53,650 bases of DNA from Paraglaciecola sp. 20A4 (GTDB taxonomy: Bacteria; Pseudomonadota; Gammaproteobacteria; Enterobacterales; Alteromonadaceae): the NCBI RefSeq assembly GCF_011378905.1, contig NZ_WTPY01000006.1, forward strand, positions 1-53,650, in the 5' to 3' direction. The notes beneath the pieces are model-generated. The model did no database searches. It saw nothing but the letters and a program-made list of their open reading frames with translations, and was not told the origin of the DNA. Within the stretch, counting starts at the first letter, position 1. Every line of letters starts with the position of its first letter. This document shows positions 15,288-25,080 of this stretch, piece after piece. The translations under genes and the position numbers were made by a program.

Positions 15288-17558
15288 TTAAAATACATAG
15301 CTGACGCTAAAAGTGGCGGTTCTCGGTAGAATATAACGGCCATTGGGTGCATTTGGGCTTCGTGGGTCGCCTTCGGTTAATGCGTCTTCGTCGGTGATGT
15401 TTTGCACCGCCAACTCGAACGTTAACCCTGAGTCACCTTGTAATATTAATCCGATGTCGAATTTTTCGTATCCATCTAATACGACGGTGTTTTCATTGTT
15501 GGCATATCGGTCATCTACCATAGAAACGGTGCCGTATAGGGTGGCAAAGAAGTCTTTAAATTCAAAATCGTAGCTGGGTGTTAAGCGTACTTGCCAACCT
15601 GGCTGACGTTGAGCTTCATTACCTTTATTGGTGGGGCTTGCAGTAATTTCAGTTTCTTGAATAGTCGAATTCAGCGAAAGAGAAAAGCCGTTGTCAGCAA
15701 AGTAATTCGCGTCTATTTCAACACCGAATGCTTCGTTGGTCAGGGTTTGTACCGGTGCACCTGGAACGGTTTGAAAACGATCACCTTCCACTTCGTTATA
15801 AAAACCCGTGGCGTATAGGGTGTAATTAGATTGGGCTAATTTGTAACCCAATTCTAATTGCGTTACGTCGATGATCAAATCGTCACCAGCAGAGAAACTA
15901 TCGAAGCTTTCACGTAAATCATCGAAGTAGGGCATTTTACTCCCTTCGCTGTAGCGTAAAAATATTCCTTGTTCACGCTGTATCTGCCAGTTTACCCCAG
16001 CGGTAAACGCCACATCAGATTCGTCATATTGCACGGCTTTGGTGATAACGCCGTCTAAACCTTCATCTACCGTATAGTCGATGGTGTGGTTTTCATCGCG
16101 CACCCCTACGTCTGCGGTAATTGTATCGCTTAACTTATATTCGAACGCCGCGTAAATGGCTTTAGTCGTGCCATCGCCAGTAGCATTTATGTCGTAGTTC
16201 CAGTCGCAGCTATCTTGGCTATCATTACATGCGATACCTGTTAGGTTTTCTCCGCCCGGGCGAATAACATGATATGACTGATTACCTATGCTCCACCAAT
16301 CATCGGATGAAAAATTCGCTACATATAATCCTAAAGATGCCTTAAATTTTTCTGTTTGTTTGGTGATCGCTACATCATTGGTGAATGACTCTATGTCTTT
16401 GCGCACAACCCAACGACCAACTTGCTGAACGAGAGTGTCGCCGTCATATATATCACCTGTGACGGCGCCGGTTGCGGACACGCCGTTGTCTGCCACGCTT
16501 GATAATAACGCTGGATCACCATTTGGCACTAACCCCAAAGTATCTGCATCACCTGAAAGGTGAGCGAAGCGGTCAACGAATGTCCAACCTTCGCCAAATT
16601 CTAAGTTGACGCTACCGCCAGTAACCGTGCCTTTCCAGCCGCGACCTTCACCAAAATCAACTGATTCAGATGTGCCATCAGGACCGTATTGGATGGTCGC
16701 TTGGCGATTTAAGGTGCCTAATTGAGTGTAATTATTGTCAACTCCTTCAATCAAAGGGGTAGGCAAGTACCATGCGCCGTGATCATCGGTGCTACGGGTG
16801 AAGAAGTTAATTTTACCATTGTCTAATACTTTTGTGATGTTTAGGGTGAACTGATTACCTTTTTCAGAGTTGAAACCAGCATCACGAATGCCCGGACTTT
16901 GCTGTACATAGCCACCAAACATAAAATACAGATCTTCCGCTAGTTTGCCTGACACCACCGCATCTATCCGCTGTAAGTCGTAATCTGAGGTTGAATATTT
17001 GATTGAGCCTTCGGTTTCATCAGACCCTTCTTTAAGTAAGAAGTTAGTGGTTAACCCGGGTTGTCCGCTGGACACAACAGAAGCAGGACCACCACGTAAG
17101 GCATCAACAATTTCAATAGTTTCGTCAATACGAAACAAAGATGAATTCTCTAAAAACGACAATGTAGAAGGCGGGAAAATCGGCACGCCTTGGACTTGCA
17201 AGGTTAAAAATGGCGCGTCGCCGCCACCCGGAAAACCACGTACAAATACATTAGCACCCGCTACACCACCAGAGCTTTCAGCCCATACGCCAGGTATGGC
17301 TTTAAATAAATCCGCTGTGCTCTTAGGGGCAAGTTTTTTAATGTCTGCGGCGCTAATAAGGGTTGTGGCATAACTGGCTTCGACTTTACGTACAGCCGTA
17401 CCGCTGGCACTACCTGTCACAACGATTTGTTCTATAAAATTATTCTCATCTGGTTTTTGTTGCTCGGCTTCTTGTTGTGCCAACGCGGTGTTTGGTAGCA
17501 CTAGTGCTAGTGCAACGCCAATGGCAAGAGAGTGCTGTTTGTGTGTTGTTAAATTCAT
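15288..17558 (-). CDS. TonB-dependent receptor of the trehalose regulon
   Basis: An outer-membrane receptor of about 756 residues. A signal peptide ends at ALAQQ. A TonB box-like EQIVVTGSA precedes the plug (residues ~50-170: STADLFKAIPGVW, NVFVRGFPGG), then a 22-strand barrel ending in FSVSYVF with terminal Phe. The internal ATG at 17558 is preferred over the one at 17570 because GGATGG lies 8 bp before it. The substrate is not shown by the protein itself, but two 14-bp LacI-type palindromes lie just upstream (17606-17643), matching the site before the MFS-trehalase operon. The receptor therefore probably imports trehalose or trehalose-containing glycans. Function as a receptor is firm; substrate is inferred. 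Confidence 0.87.
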   Translation of the reverse strand: MNLTTHKQHSLAIGVALALVLPNTALAQQEAEQQKPDENNFIEQIVVTGSASGTAVRKVEASYATTLISAADIKKLAPKSTADLFKAIPGVWAESSGGVAGANVFVRGFPGGGDAPFLTLQVQGVPIFPPSTLSFLENSSLFRIDETIEIVDALRGGPASVVSSGQPGLTTNFLLKEGSDETEGSIKYSTSDYDLQRIDAVVSGKLAEDLYFMFGGYVQQSPGIRDAGFNSEKGNQFTLNITKVLDNGKINFFTRSTDDHGAWYLPTPLIEGVDNNYTQLGTLNRQATIQYGPDGTSESVDFGEGRGWKGTVTGGSVNLEFGEGWTFVDRFAHLSGDADTLGLVPNGDPALLSSVADNGVSATGAVTGDIYDGDTLVQQVGRWVVRKDIESFTNDVAITKQTEKFKASLGLYVANFSSDDWWSIGNQSYHVIRPGGENLTGIACNDSQDSCDWNYDINATGDGTTKAIYAAFEYKLSDTITADVGVRDENHTIDYTVDEGLDGVITKAVQYDESDVAFTAGVNWQIQREQGIFLRYSEGSKMPYFDDLRESFDSFSAGDDLIIDVTQLELGYKLAQSNYTLYATGFYNEVEGDRFQTVPGAPVQTLTNEAFGVEIDANYFADNGFSLSLNSTIQETEITASPTNKGNEAQRQPGWQVRLTPSYDFEFKDFFATLYGTVSMVDDRYANNENTVVLDGYEKFDIGLILQGDSGLTFELAVQNITDEDALTEGDPRSPNAPNGRYILPRTATFSVSYVF

Positions 17559-17605
17559 GTATATAACCATCCGTTTTCTAGTGTGTTGTAAACGATATGT
17601 AAAAA

Positions 17606-17619
17606 TGCAAACGATTGCA
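17606..17619. promoter_or_regulatory. LacI-type operator 1 (TGCAAACGATTGCA)
   Basis: A near-perfect 14-bp palindrome about 50 bp before the TonB-receptor start. It differs from the perfect site at 18882 at one base. Probable binding site of the adjacent LacI regulator. Confidence 0.75.
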
Positions 17620-17629
17620 ATTGGTATTT

Positions 17630-17643
17630 TGCAATCCTTTGCA
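17630..17643. promoter_or_regulatory. LacI-type operator 2 (TGCAATCCTTTGCA)
   Basis: A weaker relative of operator 1, placed 24 bp from it (start to start), so the two may be filled co-operatively by LacI-family dimers. Confidence 0.6.
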
Positions 17644-17824
17644 TTTGTGTGCGGAGTTAATTGATTTAACTGGGAATTTGTTTTTTTATGGTCGAGCGAT
17701 AAGGTGTAGTCTTATAAAAAAACGATTACACTAGGGATAACAGACATTGTTGATAATGCGTATTTTTGTGCTTACCTTAGGGCATGTTAACCTATATAGC
17801 GCATAATTTAGTTTAGGTAATTGA

Positions 17825-18850
17825 TTGAAAAATAATAAAAAATTAAACTTGAATGACTTAGCCGAATTGGCGGGGGTGTCCACATCTACCGTATCCCGAG
17901 CGCTAAGTGATAATCCGATTATAAAGAAAGAAACTCGCGTGCGTATTCAAGCATTAGCTGAGCAGCATAACTTCAGTATTAACACTGCGGCGAGTCGTTT
18001 ACGCACACAAAAGACCAACGTTGTGGCGGTTATTCTTAATCTAATTGATCACACTGAGCAGAGCATCAGTGATCCGTTCTTGTTAAAAATTGTCGCTGAC
18101 TTGAATCAAGCATTAAACAGCAAAGGCTATGATTTGTTGTTGTCTAATTCATTTATGGCCACAGACAATTGGGCTAACTATTTCATTAATAGTCAGCGGG
18201 CTGACGGCTTGATAGTCGTAGGGCAGGGAAAAAGCGACGAGAAAGTGCAAGAAGTGGCTGCTACAGGGGTGCCCATGGTTGTGTGGGGCGACCCGCTGCG
18301 TGATTCAAGCTATCCAACAGTTGGCAGTAATAACCGCTTAGGCGGCGAGCTTGCCACCGAGCATTTATTGCACGGTGGCTGCAAAAATATCTTATTTTTA
18401 GGCGACCCTGAACATATGGAAATGACCGGGCGCTATCTTGGTTATCAAGACGCATTAGCAAAAAATGCACGGGCGTTTGACCCTACATTTACGGTCGCTA
18501 TCGATATTACGAGTCGTGCCGCATACGAAAAAATAGGTGAGCTGATCCTAAGTAGAGGGCTCTTTTTTGATGGTATTGTGGCATGTAGTGATATGGTTGC
18601 ATTAGGCGCCATTCGTGCATTGAAAGAGCGTTATATCGGTATACCAAATGACGTGGCCGTGGTTGGCTTTGACGACATATTGATGGCAGAGTTGTCATAC
18701 CCGTCGTTAACAACTATTAAACAAAATACTTTAAGAGCCTCCCAGATCATGGTTGATAAGCTGATTGCGCAACTTAACGGCCAAAAAGTCGGCTCATCTG
18801 TCGTTGATATAGAACTTGTGACGCGACAATCAAGCAAACATAACGTATAA
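17825..18850 (+). CDS. LacI-family transcription regulator of trehalose genes
   Basis: A 341-residue regulator. The N-terminal helix-turn-helix (NLNDLAELAGVSTSTVSRAL, about residues 6-26) and hinge helix (AASRLRTQKTNVVAV) are classic for LacI. The remainder is a periplasmic-binding-like sensor domain (PSLTTIKQNT near the end). It starts with TTG; in frame, AAAAATAATAAA follows directly, giving the usual lysine-rich lead-in, and no in-frame ATG occurs before the HTH. It sits divergently from the TonB receptor and just before the MFS-trehalase pair, with three matching palindromes nearby. It probably represses these genes in the absence of trehalose or a derived sugar. The effector sugar is inferred. 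Confidence 0.87.
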   Translation: MKNNKKLNLNDLAELAGVSTSTVSRALSDNPIIKKETRVRIQALAEQHNFSINTAASRLRTQKTNVVAVILNLIDHTEQSISDPFLLKIVADLNQALNSKGYDLLLSNSFMATDNWANYFINSQRADGLIVVGQGKSDEKVQEVAATGVPMVVWGDPLRDSSYPTVGSNNRLGGELATEHLLHGGCKNILFLGDPEHMEMTGRYLGYQDALAKNARAFDPTFTVAIDITSRAAYEKIGELILSRGLFFDGIVACSDMVALGAIRALKERYIGIPNDVAVVGFDDILMAELSYPSLTTIKQNTLRASQIMVDKLIAQLNGQKVGSSVVDIELVTRQSSKHNV

Positions 18851-18881
18851 ATCGTCGTCCCAAATTTTTCATAAATGAAAT

Positions 18882-18895
18882 TGCAAACGTTTGCA
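18882..18895. promoter_or_regulatory. Perfect LacI-type operator (TGCAAACGTTTGCA)
   Basis: A perfect 14-bp palindrome 57 bp before the MFS start and just after the lacI-family gene. It is the best match among the three sites and probably controls the transporter-trehalase operon. Confidence 0.82.
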
Positions 18896-18951
18896 TTTTT
18901 TTAACTTACGTTTTACACTTTGCCCTAATCACACTAGCGTAGACCTAAACT

Positions 18952-20199
18952 ATGAATCGAATGCTCACCATTGTTGCTATCTCACTGTGTTATTTTGTTT
19001 TTGCCGTTTTGCTCAATAGTGTGGGTACGGTGATATTGCAATCGCTCACCAGTTTTGATGTCTCAAAGAGCGATGCGAGCACGTTAGAAGGCTTCAAGGA
19101 TTTGTCTATTGCCTTTGTGTCTTTTTTCGTCGCGTCGTTTATTCCCCGAATTGGTTATCAAGTGGCCTTATGTATCGGGCTTGTGATGGTTGCTGTGGTG
19201 TGTCTTTTAACCCCCCTGTTTGCTGAATTCTTCTTTATCAAAATCCTTTTCGCCACCATAGGTACCGCCTTTGCCTTAGTCAAAATATCAGTCTACTCAC
19301 TTATCGGTCAGCTAAGTGTTGATACTAAAAGTCATTCATCACTGATGAACACCGTAGAGGGGATCTTTATGATTGGCGTGTTGTCTGGCTACTGGGTATT
19401 TAGCAGCTTTATTAACCCAGACAGTCCTGCCTCTCTTGAATGGCTCAATGTATATTATTTATTGGGTGGATTAATCGCAATAGCGGCTGTGTTTGTCTAC
19501 TTTGCACCTATAGAGCGCGAGCCTTTTATGCCAAACGAAGCGGGGGCAATGAGCGAATTTACCGATATGCTGAAGCTGACTTACCAGCCTTTGGTACTGA
19601 TTTTTGTTATATCGATTTTTCTATACGTATTAGTGGAGCAAGGTATAGGGTCTTGGTTACCGACTTTTAACCGAGAGGTGTTAGGTTTGCCCGTAAATAT
19701 CAGTATTCAAATCACCAGTATCTTTGCCGCCATGATCGCAGTTGGCCGTTTGTTAGCGGGCGTCATTTTAAGATTCGTGCCTTGGTACGTATTTGTAAAT
19801 AGCTGTTTAGTGATGATGTTTTTAACCATTGTTTTGACCTTACCTATGACTGAAAACCTCCCTGATGGAGTAGTGAATGGCCTATTTAGTGCCCCGCTTG
19901 CAGCGTATTTATTGCCTGCTATTGGTTTATTTATGGCACCTATTTATCCGCTTATTAACTCGGTCATGCTCAGTGCTTTGCCTAATCATCAGCATGCCAA
20001 AATGACTGGCCTTATCGTGATATTTTCAGCGTTGGGTGGTACGTTAGGTTCAATTTTGACCGGTACTATTTTTGAGAAATTTGGCGGACAACATGCTTTT
20101 TACATGTCACTTATTCCCATAGTTATGATCATTATCAGTCTGTATTTGTTTAAAAAAATATCGACGGAACCGAATAAAAACTGCCTACAAGGAGCCTAA
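18952..20199 (+). CDS. MFS sugar transporter (FucP/FHS-like)
   Basis: A 415-residue polytopic membrane protein with about 12 hydrophobic helices, split in two halves by a loop near residue 190-210 (EREPFMPNEAGAMSEF). The opening helix and motifs such as ATIGTAFALVKISVYSLIG resemble the fucose/glucose/galactose:H+ symporter branch of the MFS. The next gene, trehalase, starts 4 bp after its stop, with AAGGAG overlapping the end of this ORF, so the two are co-transcribed. It probably brings trehalose across the inner membrane after the TonB receptor has carried it into the periplasm. Transporter identity is firm; the substrate comes from context. Confidence 0.83.
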   Translation: MNRMLTIVAISLCYFVFAVLLNSVGTVILQSLTSFDVSKSDASTLEGFKDLSIAFVSFFVASFIPRIGYQVALCIGLVMVAVVCLLTPLFAEFFFIKILFATIGTAFALVKISVYSLIGQLSVDTKSHSSLMNTVEGIFMIGVLSGYWVFSSFINPDSPASLEWLNVYYLLGGLIAIAAVFVYFAPIEREPFMPNEAGAMSEFTDMLKLTYQPLVLIFVISIFLYVLVEQGIGSWLPTFNREVLGLPVNISIQITSIFAAMIAVGRLLAGVILRFVPWYVFVNSCLVMMFLTIVLTLPMTENLPDGVVNGLFSAPLAAYLLPAIGLFMAPIYPLINSVMLSALPNHQHAKMTGLIVIFSALGGTLGSILTGTIFEKFGGQHAFYMSLIPIVMIIISLYLFKKISTEPNKNCLQGA

Positions 20200-20203
20200 T
20201 TGA

Positions 20204-21736
20204 ATGCGCCAAGCAAATTCATTTGATCACGAAAGTCTCGCCTTTTTTGACTCAGGGTTATTTAAACGAATTCAACTCGCTGGGTTATTTAATGACAGTA
20301 AAACCTTATGTGATGCGACGCCCAATAGCAGTTGGTTAGCGCTAGTTGCGTTATACGAAAAAGACAAACTGGTAGACGATTTCAGTCTTAGTGAATTCGT
20401 TAGCCAACATTTTACCTTACCAGAGGAAATCGTTTTAAATGACAGCGATTGTCCTGCCTCACTGATTGAGTATATTCAAAGTCTGTGGCCTAAATTAACG
20501 CGAGCGCCGGATAGCGAGCAAAGCAACAGTACATTGATGGCGTTACGCCATCCTTATATTATTCCTGGAGGTCGTTTTCGCGAGATATATTACTGGGACA
20601 GTTATTTTACTGCTTTGGGATTAAAACTGTCACAACACACTAGCTTAATTGAATCTATGGTTTTGAATTTTATCGACTTACAAGAAACGCTAGGCTGTAT
20701 ACCGAACGGTAATCGAAGCTACTATTATTCCCGCTCTCAGCCTCCGGTTTTGGCAATGATGGTTGAGTTGTGTATGCAAAAAAACGACTCCATTGACCGT
20801 GATTTTATGCAACGAAGCCTGGCGGGTATGGAGCAAGAATATCGGTTCTGGATGCATGGGCAAGACAAACTCAACGGTTCAGGCGATGCGTGTTATCGCA
20901 CAGTAAAAATGCCCTGTGGTGCAGTATTAAACCGTTATTGGGATAATTTATCGACGCCGCGCAGCGAATCCTATTTAGAAGATGTCGAATTAGCGTCTGA
21001 ATTTGCCATGTCCGAACGGGCAGACTTTTATCGTCATATTCGCGCAGCGTGTGAGTCCGGCTGGGATTTCAGTTCTCGCTGGTTCGCAAATGAAAGGACG
21101 CTCGCATCTATTCAAACGACTAGCATTATACCTGTGGATTTGAATTGCTTATTGTATCGCTTAGAAGCGACCTTAGGTAAGTATCACAATATGATGGGTC
21201 AATATGCACAAGGGGCAGATTTTGAAGCATTGGCCGCGAGGCGTAAAAAAGCCATAGATCATTATTGTTGGTCGTCTGAACAAGGTTTTTATTTTGATTA
21301 TCAGTTTGAACAGCAGCAGCGTCTTAATGTGCGTTCTTTGGCCGCATGCTTACCGCTGTTTGTTAATATTGCCAGTGAAAAACAAGCGCAGTGTGTGAAG
21401 GACGCCCTTATCGGAGAATTTCTAAAAGATGGCGGCTTAGTAACTACACTCAATACGAGTGGTCAGCAATGGGACTCGCCAAATGGATGGGCACCTTTAC
21501 AATGGTTTGCTGTTGTAGGTTTACGTAATTATGGTTATGTACAAGACGGCAACGATATTATGCAGCGATGGCTAAAAACAGTGGGCGAACATTTTACCTC
21601 AAGCGGTAATATTATGGAGAAATACAACGTGCAAATGCCTGATAGTCTAGCTGACGGTGGAGAATATGCAGTGCAGCAGGGGTTCGGTTGGACCAATGGC
21701 GTAACGTTGGCGTTCTGCGATTTATTAGCCCAATAA
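20204..21736 (+). CDS. treF: Cytoplasmic alpha,alpha-trehalase (GH37)
   Basis: A 510-residue trehalase splitting trehalose into two glucose units. Both GH37 signatures are present: PGGRFREIYYWDSY near residue 120 and QWDSPNGWAPLQW near 421. There is no signal peptide, so it acts in the cytoplasm on trehalose imported by the preceding MFS carrier. Length fits TreF-type enzymes. A strong SD (AAGGAG, 9 bp) supports the ATG at 20204. It is the last gene of the operon, and a hairpin at 21806-21836 follows. The identification defines the substrate of the whole regulon. Confidence 0.93.
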   Translation: MRQANSFDHESLAFFDSGLFKRIQLAGLFNDSKTLCDATPNSSWLALVALYEKDKLVDDFSLSEFVSQHFTLPEEIVLNDSDCPASLIEYIQSLWPKLTRAPDSEQSNSTLMALRHPYIIPGGRFREIYYWDSYFTALGLKLSQHTSLIESMVLNFIDLQETLGCIPNGNRSYYYSRSQPPVLAMMVELCMQKNDSIDRDFMQRSLAGMEQEYRFWMHGQDKLNGSGDACYRTVKMPCGAVLNRYWDNLSTPRSESYLEDVELASEFAMSERADFYRHIRAACESGWDFSSRWFANERTLASIQTTSIIPVDLNCLLYRLEATLGKYHNMMGQYAQGADFEALAARRKKAIDHYCWSSEQGFYFDYQFEQQQRLNVRSLAACLPLFVNIASEKQAQCVKDALIGEFLKDGGLVTTLNTSGQQWDSPNGWAPLQWFAVVGLRNYGYVQDGNDIMQRWLKTVGEHFTSSGNIMEKYNVQMPDSLADGGEYAVQQGFGWTNGVTLAFCDLLAQ

Positions 21737-21805
21737 TGGGCCAAAAAAGGCTCAATAGCTGAACCTATTTCCCATCTCTAACACAATAAGATTAGTGATA
21801 ATGAC

Positions 21806-21836
21806 AAGCCCCTAAGTTGAGTGGACGTAGGGGCTT
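21806..21836. terminator. Bidirectional terminator between treF and TonB receptor
   Basis: AAGCCCCTA and TAGGGGCTT form a perfect 9-bp stem with a 13-base loop. It lies between convergent genes and can serve both. T-runs are weak on both sides. Confidence 0.65.
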
Positions 21837-21851
21837 ATCGGGCACAAAGGT

Positions 21852-24740
21852 TTAAAACTTCGCTTTCACACCAATTTGAAAGCGACGTCCAGAGTATTGA
21901 ACGAGTGTGACGCGTTCACGCACATCAGCATATTCCACGATCTTTTCGTTAGTCAGGTTGATGGCTTCAGCACTGACAGTGAAGGTTTCATTGATGTCAT
22001 AAGAGGTACTGAAATCGAACTGACCATAGTCTTGTACGTGTTGTGGCAACCCATTGCTACCGATGACTGGGCCTGAACGGTACTTCAAGTAACTGTCACG
22101 CCAGTTATAGGCTAAACGCGCTTGAAAGCCGTCTTTATCGTAAAAACCAATGATGTTGTAAGCATTCTTTGAGAAACCCTCTAAACCACTTCCTGCGGAT
22201 AGCACGTTCTCGCGCGCTATTTCATCATTAGCAGCTTCGCTATCTTTGCTGTCTGTGAAGGTGTAGTTGGCTTGAATACCGAAACCACTTAACCAACTTG
22301 GCAAGTAATCGAAGTAATGCAGTGCGGCTATTTCTATACCACTGACTTTACCGCCGCTGCGATTGGCTTGTTCTTCTGAATATTCATAAAAGCTGCCCCA
22401 ATTTTGGTTCACCGCCACGTAACCGGTGTCTTTTTGTATGGTTTTTTGTGAAATAAAGGTGCCAATGTCTTTGTAAAATAAACCGGCTGAGTAGGCATTA
22501 CCGTTATCTTCATAATACTCTAATGATAAATCGTACTGCGTGGCTTCATACGGATTTAAATAGGGGTTGCCACTTTTAGTGTTGTATTGATCTGCACGAA
22601 TTCTAAGAGGATAGGTGCTGTTAACGCCGGTATCTTCAAGTGCTGGGCGAGTGATCACTTTTGCAGCAGCGCCTTTTATAAAGAAGCCATTGGCAAAGTC
22701 AACACTCACGTTGGCGCTAGGTAATACGTGGGAATAGTCTTTGTTAGCAGTTAAGGCTTCGGGCTCGGTATAGTCAATTTCTACAATAACCCCTTCATTT
22801 TGTTCGTAAACATCGAGAATAGATTCACGGAACTTACGATGACCAGTGGATGAGGTTTTGGTTTTTACATAGCGCAGTCCCACATTACCGGTGACGCTGA
22901 TATCGTCAAAATCGGCTTCTAAATTAAGCTGAGTATAAAGCGCCATTGTTTCTTCGGTGTTAGACACTGATTCAGCAGGCTGCAGATATTCTTGGGTCCA
23001 GTTTGGTTCTTGACGAATATCAGCGATAGCTTGTTTATAAGCATCAAAATCTTTTAATAAAACAAAGTTACGTGGGAAATTACCACTTTCATCGGCTAAA
23101 AAGTTTTCGTTATTTACTTGGAATAAACCGTCGTCCAAATCTATGTGTTGCCCACAGGTGTTGTAAGGCAAAAAGGTATTATCAAACAGATATTGCTCGT
23201 CAGGGGTGTTGATTTCAGGTTGTACCCAAAGATCGGTGTTGTAACAGCCGTGATTGATTTTGAATACTGACTGCGACTTTTCGCGATCTGAGTAAGCAAC
23301 ACCCATATCAATTGACGTTAGCATCCCAGAGTCTAGCGTATAGCTTGCATCAAACTTGGCTTCGAATATTTCATCTTCCAATTCCTTGTGTTGAATATCA
23401 TTCCAATGGGTGCGAATGGCAGCTGGGTTATCATATTCTACTGAGGTATCGATAGACATAATGTCGCCATAGTTATCAATATTTAAGTAGTCTTGGGCGG
23501 TGAGCCCTTTTATTTGCCCGTCGATATAGTTAGGATCATATATTCCTAATGAATCATCGTAATTAGGGTTAATTGCATGAGCGACTAGCGTATTCGCTTT
23601 AGGCGTTGACGTTGATTTTGAATAAGCGAAATCTGTCGCAAACTTCCAGCTACCGCGATAAAACTGGCTGTTTAAGCCAAGGGCTAAGGTGTCTGAATCT
23701 TGACCGCGTTCTTGCATCAACACATCAATGGGTTTTTGATTTCTCACCCCTTCAAGCAGAGTATAGTTTTCAGAGACCACTACATCGCTCCAACCCGAAC
23801 CTTGCAGTGGGACTTGAATACCATTGCTACCGGCTTGGCGACTAAGGTCTGTGTATAACACATCAAATGTATGGATCGTGTCATCATTCGGTTGCCATTG
23901 AAATGTTACGTTTGCACTGGTACGTTCACGCTCTTCGGTATCTAACGTAAATGTGCCACGTCCAGGATACCAAATGGTTCCTTCGGTAACTTCCTGACCA
24001 TTCACGTCAACAGTTGGGCCAGTGATCCACGTGTCGTTATCAGCCTGAAATGATCCCCAGTGTGTGGTGCCTGCTGCATCAATTCTGTTCGTGCTTTTTT
24101 GGCGAGAAAAACCAAATAAAATGCCAAATTCGTCATCAGCAAAGGTATTGCTAATGATTGCAGAAATCTTATTGCCGTAATCTTCTGCTAAATCGTTGTA
24201 GCTTATATTGGCTGATGTTGCAGCGTGAAACCCTGTGCTGTTAAGAGGGCGTGCAGTAGATACGTTGACATAGGCACCCAAACTGCCTTCTGCAATATTC
24301 GCGCGAGAGGCTTTAATTACATCCGCGCCGGAGATCAATTCAGATGGTAATGACTGAAAGTCGAATTCGCGGCCACGGTCTGTGGTTGCAATAGTACGGT
24401 TATTGACTTTTACCGCGTTAAATTGTGGACCCATGCCACGTACAGATATTTTAGCCCCTTCACCGTTATTTCGAGAAATCATTACACCTGTAATACGTTG
24501 CAAGGACTCAGCTACGTTTTGGTCTGGGAACTTACCAATGTCCTCAGCCACTATGCTGTCTTGAATTGAGGGGGCTGTTTTCTTTAGATCCATCGCTTCG
24601 CTCAGACTGCTTCTGATCCCGCGCACCTGAATTACTTCAGTTTGGTCTTCTTCTTGAGCAAAACCCGTTGGACTTAACAGTGCTGCTGAAATCGCAATAC
24701 TCAACGGTAATAAACGGTAGTGGCTAGCTAAAATCATCAT
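21852..24740 (-). CDS. Large TonB-dependent receptor, carbohydrate type
   Basis: A 962-residue outer-membrane receptor of the Xanthomonas/Caulobacter class common in polysaccharide-eating marine bacteria. A signal peptide ends near GFAQEEDQTE. The TonB-box region (EVIQVRGIRSSL) is followed by the plug (EDIGKFPDQNVAESLQRIT, ISVRGMGPQFN, ADVIKASRA) and a long barrel ending in GRRFQIGVKAKF with C-terminal Phe. It converges on treF and no LacI-type palindrome of the TGCAAACGTTTGCA type lies before it, so it is probably not in the same regulon. A different palindrome lies upstream at 24818-24855. The substrate is not determined; an oligosaccharide is likely. Confidence 0.87.
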   Translation of the reverse strand: MMILASHYRLLPLSIAISAALLSPTGFAQEEDQTEVIQVRGIRSSLSEAMDLKKTAPSIQDSIVAEDIGKFPDQNVAESLQRITGVMISRNNGEGAKISVRGMGPQFNAVKVNNRTIATTDRGREFDFQSLPSELISGADVIKASRANIAEGSLGAYVNVSTARPLNSTGFHAATSANISYNDLAEDYGNKISAIISNTFADDEFGILFGFSRQKSTNRIDAAGTTHWGSFQADNDTWITGPTVDVNGQEVTEGTIWYPGRGTFTLDTEERERTSANVTFQWQPNDDTIHTFDVLYTDLSRQAGSNGIQVPLQGSGWSDVVVSENYTLLEGVRNQKPIDVLMQERGQDSDTLALGLNSQFYRGSWKFATDFAYSKSTSTPKANTLVAHAINPNYDDSLGIYDPNYIDGQIKGLTAQDYLNIDNYGDIMSIDTSVEYDNPAAIRTHWNDIQHKELEDEIFEAKFDASYTLDSGMLTSIDMGVAYSDREKSQSVFKINHGCYNTDLWVQPEINTPDEQYLFDNTFLPYNTCGQHIDLDDGLFQVNNENFLADESGNFPRNFVLLKDFDAYKQAIADIRQEPNWTQEYLQPAESVSNTEETMALYTQLNLEADFDDISVTGNVGLRYVKTKTSSTGHRKFRESILDVYEQNEGVIVEIDYTEPEALTANKDYSHVLPSANVSVDFANGFFIKGAAAKVITRPALEDTGVNSTYPLRIRADQYNTKSGNPYLNPYEATQYDLSLEYYEDNGNAYSAGLFYKDIGTFISQKTIQKDTGYVAVNQNWGSFYEYSEEQANRSGGKVSGIEIAALHYFDYLPSWLSGFGIQANYTFTDSKDSEAANDEIARENVLSAGSGLEGFSKNAYNIIGFYDKDGFQARLAYNWRDSYLKYRSGPVIGSNGLPQHVQDYGQFDFSTSYDINETFTVSAEAINLTNEKIVEYADVRERVTLVQYSGRRFQIGVKAKF

Positions 24741-24817
24741 GGTGTCCTTGTGAAGTCACTCTATATGCGACATGTTGCAAATAGAGGTCAGTTGTTAATA
24801 CCGTGTAATTTAGCAGA

Positions 24818-24855
24818 AACAAACATTTTAACAAGTTAAACATATGATGTTTGTT
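24818..24855. promoter_or_regulatory. Nested inverted repeat before large TonB receptor
   Basis: AACAAACAT (24818-24826) and ATGTTTGTT (24847-24855) form an inverted repeat, and TTTAAC-AA-GTTAAA (24827-24840) is a second palindrome between them. It lies about 80 bp before the leftward receptor gene and 220 bp before the rightward peptidase gene. A probable regulator-binding site; the regulator is unknown. Confidence 0.5.
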
Positions 24856-25080
24856 GCTGTTTTTTATATATTTGCGATAAAGCACGGGTAACCGAGATGA
24901 AATTAGGAGTTGAAGACCGGGTAAATCAAAAAATCAATGAACTGAATAAGTGGGTCGCTATTTAGTTATGATTTTATCCGCTATTTCCTTAGGTTCGCCG
25001 ATGACATTGGGTATGATATCCCTGAATAATAAAAGTCGAACCAATGACTGATAGAAGTACACATCAACGCAGGGAACAAA

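Noticed and set aside
24899-24967. 22-residue ORF starting MKLGVEDR in the receptor-peptidase gap
   Set aside because: It is very short, without a convincing ribosome site or similarity. Probably chance, though a remnant cannot be excluded.
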